DNA of 13,547 nt from Rhodospirillaceae bacterium (GTDB lineage Bacteria; Pseudomonadota; Alphaproteobacteria; UBA8366; GCA-2717185): NCBI GenBank assembly GCA_002717185.1, contig PBDC01000033.1, positions 1 through 13,547 on the forward strand. The letters run 5' to 3'. The notes beneath the pieces are model-generated. The model was not told where the DNA came from and made no database searches. It saw nothing but the letters and a program-made list of their open reading frames with translations. Made by a program: the position numbers and the translations under genes. Shown here piece after piece: positions 13,453 to 13,547 of this stretch; the stretch's first letter is position 1, and each line of letters starts with the position of its first letter.

Positions 13453-13547
13453 ATGAAACCGATTCATCTTCTCCTCGCTGTGACCGTCATGCTGGTTTGG
13501 GGGTGCAGCTTCGTTGTTGCCAAACTGGCGATCACGGAGATGCCACC
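13453..13547 (+). CDS. EamA/DMT-family transporter (3'-truncated)
   Basis: The first 31 residues of a membrane protein, running off the right edge. The opening MKPIHLLLAVTVMLVWGCSF followed by VVAKLAITEMP is characteristic of the first transmembrane helix of drug/metabolite exporters of the EamA (RhaT/YdcZ-like) family, with the conserved VWGxxFV and a Pro-rich end. No Shine-Dalgarno is obvious before the ATG; a second in-frame ATG lies at 13489. It starts 29 bases after the RutB-like hydrolase gene and may share its transcript. The substrate cannot be predicted. Confidence 0.75.
   Translation, partial: MKPIHLLLAVTVMLVWGCSFVVAKLAITEMP

Noticed and set aside
1..13547. CRISPR arrays, tRNA or rRNA genes, insertion sequences, prophage genes
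   Set aside because: No regularly spaced repeats, no tRNA-like cloverleaf noticed in the gaps, and no transposase or integrase frame were found.

Overview
This window looks like an accessory catabolic region of a heterotrophic, probably aerobic bacterium. GC content is moderate to high and genes are tightly packed. There is no integrase, transposase, tRNA, rRNA or CRISPR array. The content is soluble redox and hydrolytic enzymes: three LLM-class (luciferase-like) flavin oxidoreductases from three different subfamilies, a GMC flavoprotein, a molybdenum hydroxylase large subunit, an amidohydrolase, a RutB-like isochorismatase-fold hydrolase, a PEP-mutase/isocitrate-lyase-fold enzyme, a carboxymuconolactone-decarboxylase-fold protein, a crotonase and a VOC protein. 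Such expansions of flavin monooxygenases and CoxL-like hydroxylases are known in marine Chloroflexota of the SAR202 group and in some marine Alphaproteobacteria. The dephospho-CoA kinase carries sequence hallmarks I associate with Chloroflexota and eukaryotic enzymes rather than the E. coli type. The lineage remains an inference.

Layout: (1) About 1-4491, plus strand: a probable operon of a 5'-truncated amidohydrolase, an NtaA/SnaA/DszA-family monooxygenase, a GMC oxidoreductase and a small uncharacterised protein with a CGTxxC motif. (2) 6749-4488, minus strand: a xanthine-dehydrogenase-family molybdopterin subunit, convergent with and overlapping the previous gene by 4 bp, without its usual FeS and FAD partner genes. 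(3) 6854-7444, plus strand: a dephospho-CoA kinase, divergent from the hydroxylase gene. (4) 8877-7451, minus strand: a two-gene unit of a PEP-mutase/ICL-fold enzyme with a non-canonical catalytic loop, then a carboxymuconolactone-decarboxylase-like protein. (5) 9010-13547, plus strand: an LLM oxidoreductase of the TIGR03617 type, a LiuC/AtuE-like enoyl-CoA hydratase, a VOC protein, a third LLM oxidoreductase, a RutB-like cysteine hydrolase, and the start of an EamA/DMT transporter that runs off the window.

How the genes may work together (inference): the flavin enzymes could insert oxygen into or next to C-N or C-S bonds. The amidohydrolase and RutB-like hydrolase could open the resulting amide, ureido or carbamate products. 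The GMC and molybdenum enzymes could oxidise alcohols or hydroxylate heterocycles. The crotonase and PEP-mutase/ICL-fold lyase could feed acyl-CoA or short acids into central metabolism. No substrate can be assigned from sequence alone. No transcriptional regulator is encoded here, and the only transporter is the truncated last gene.
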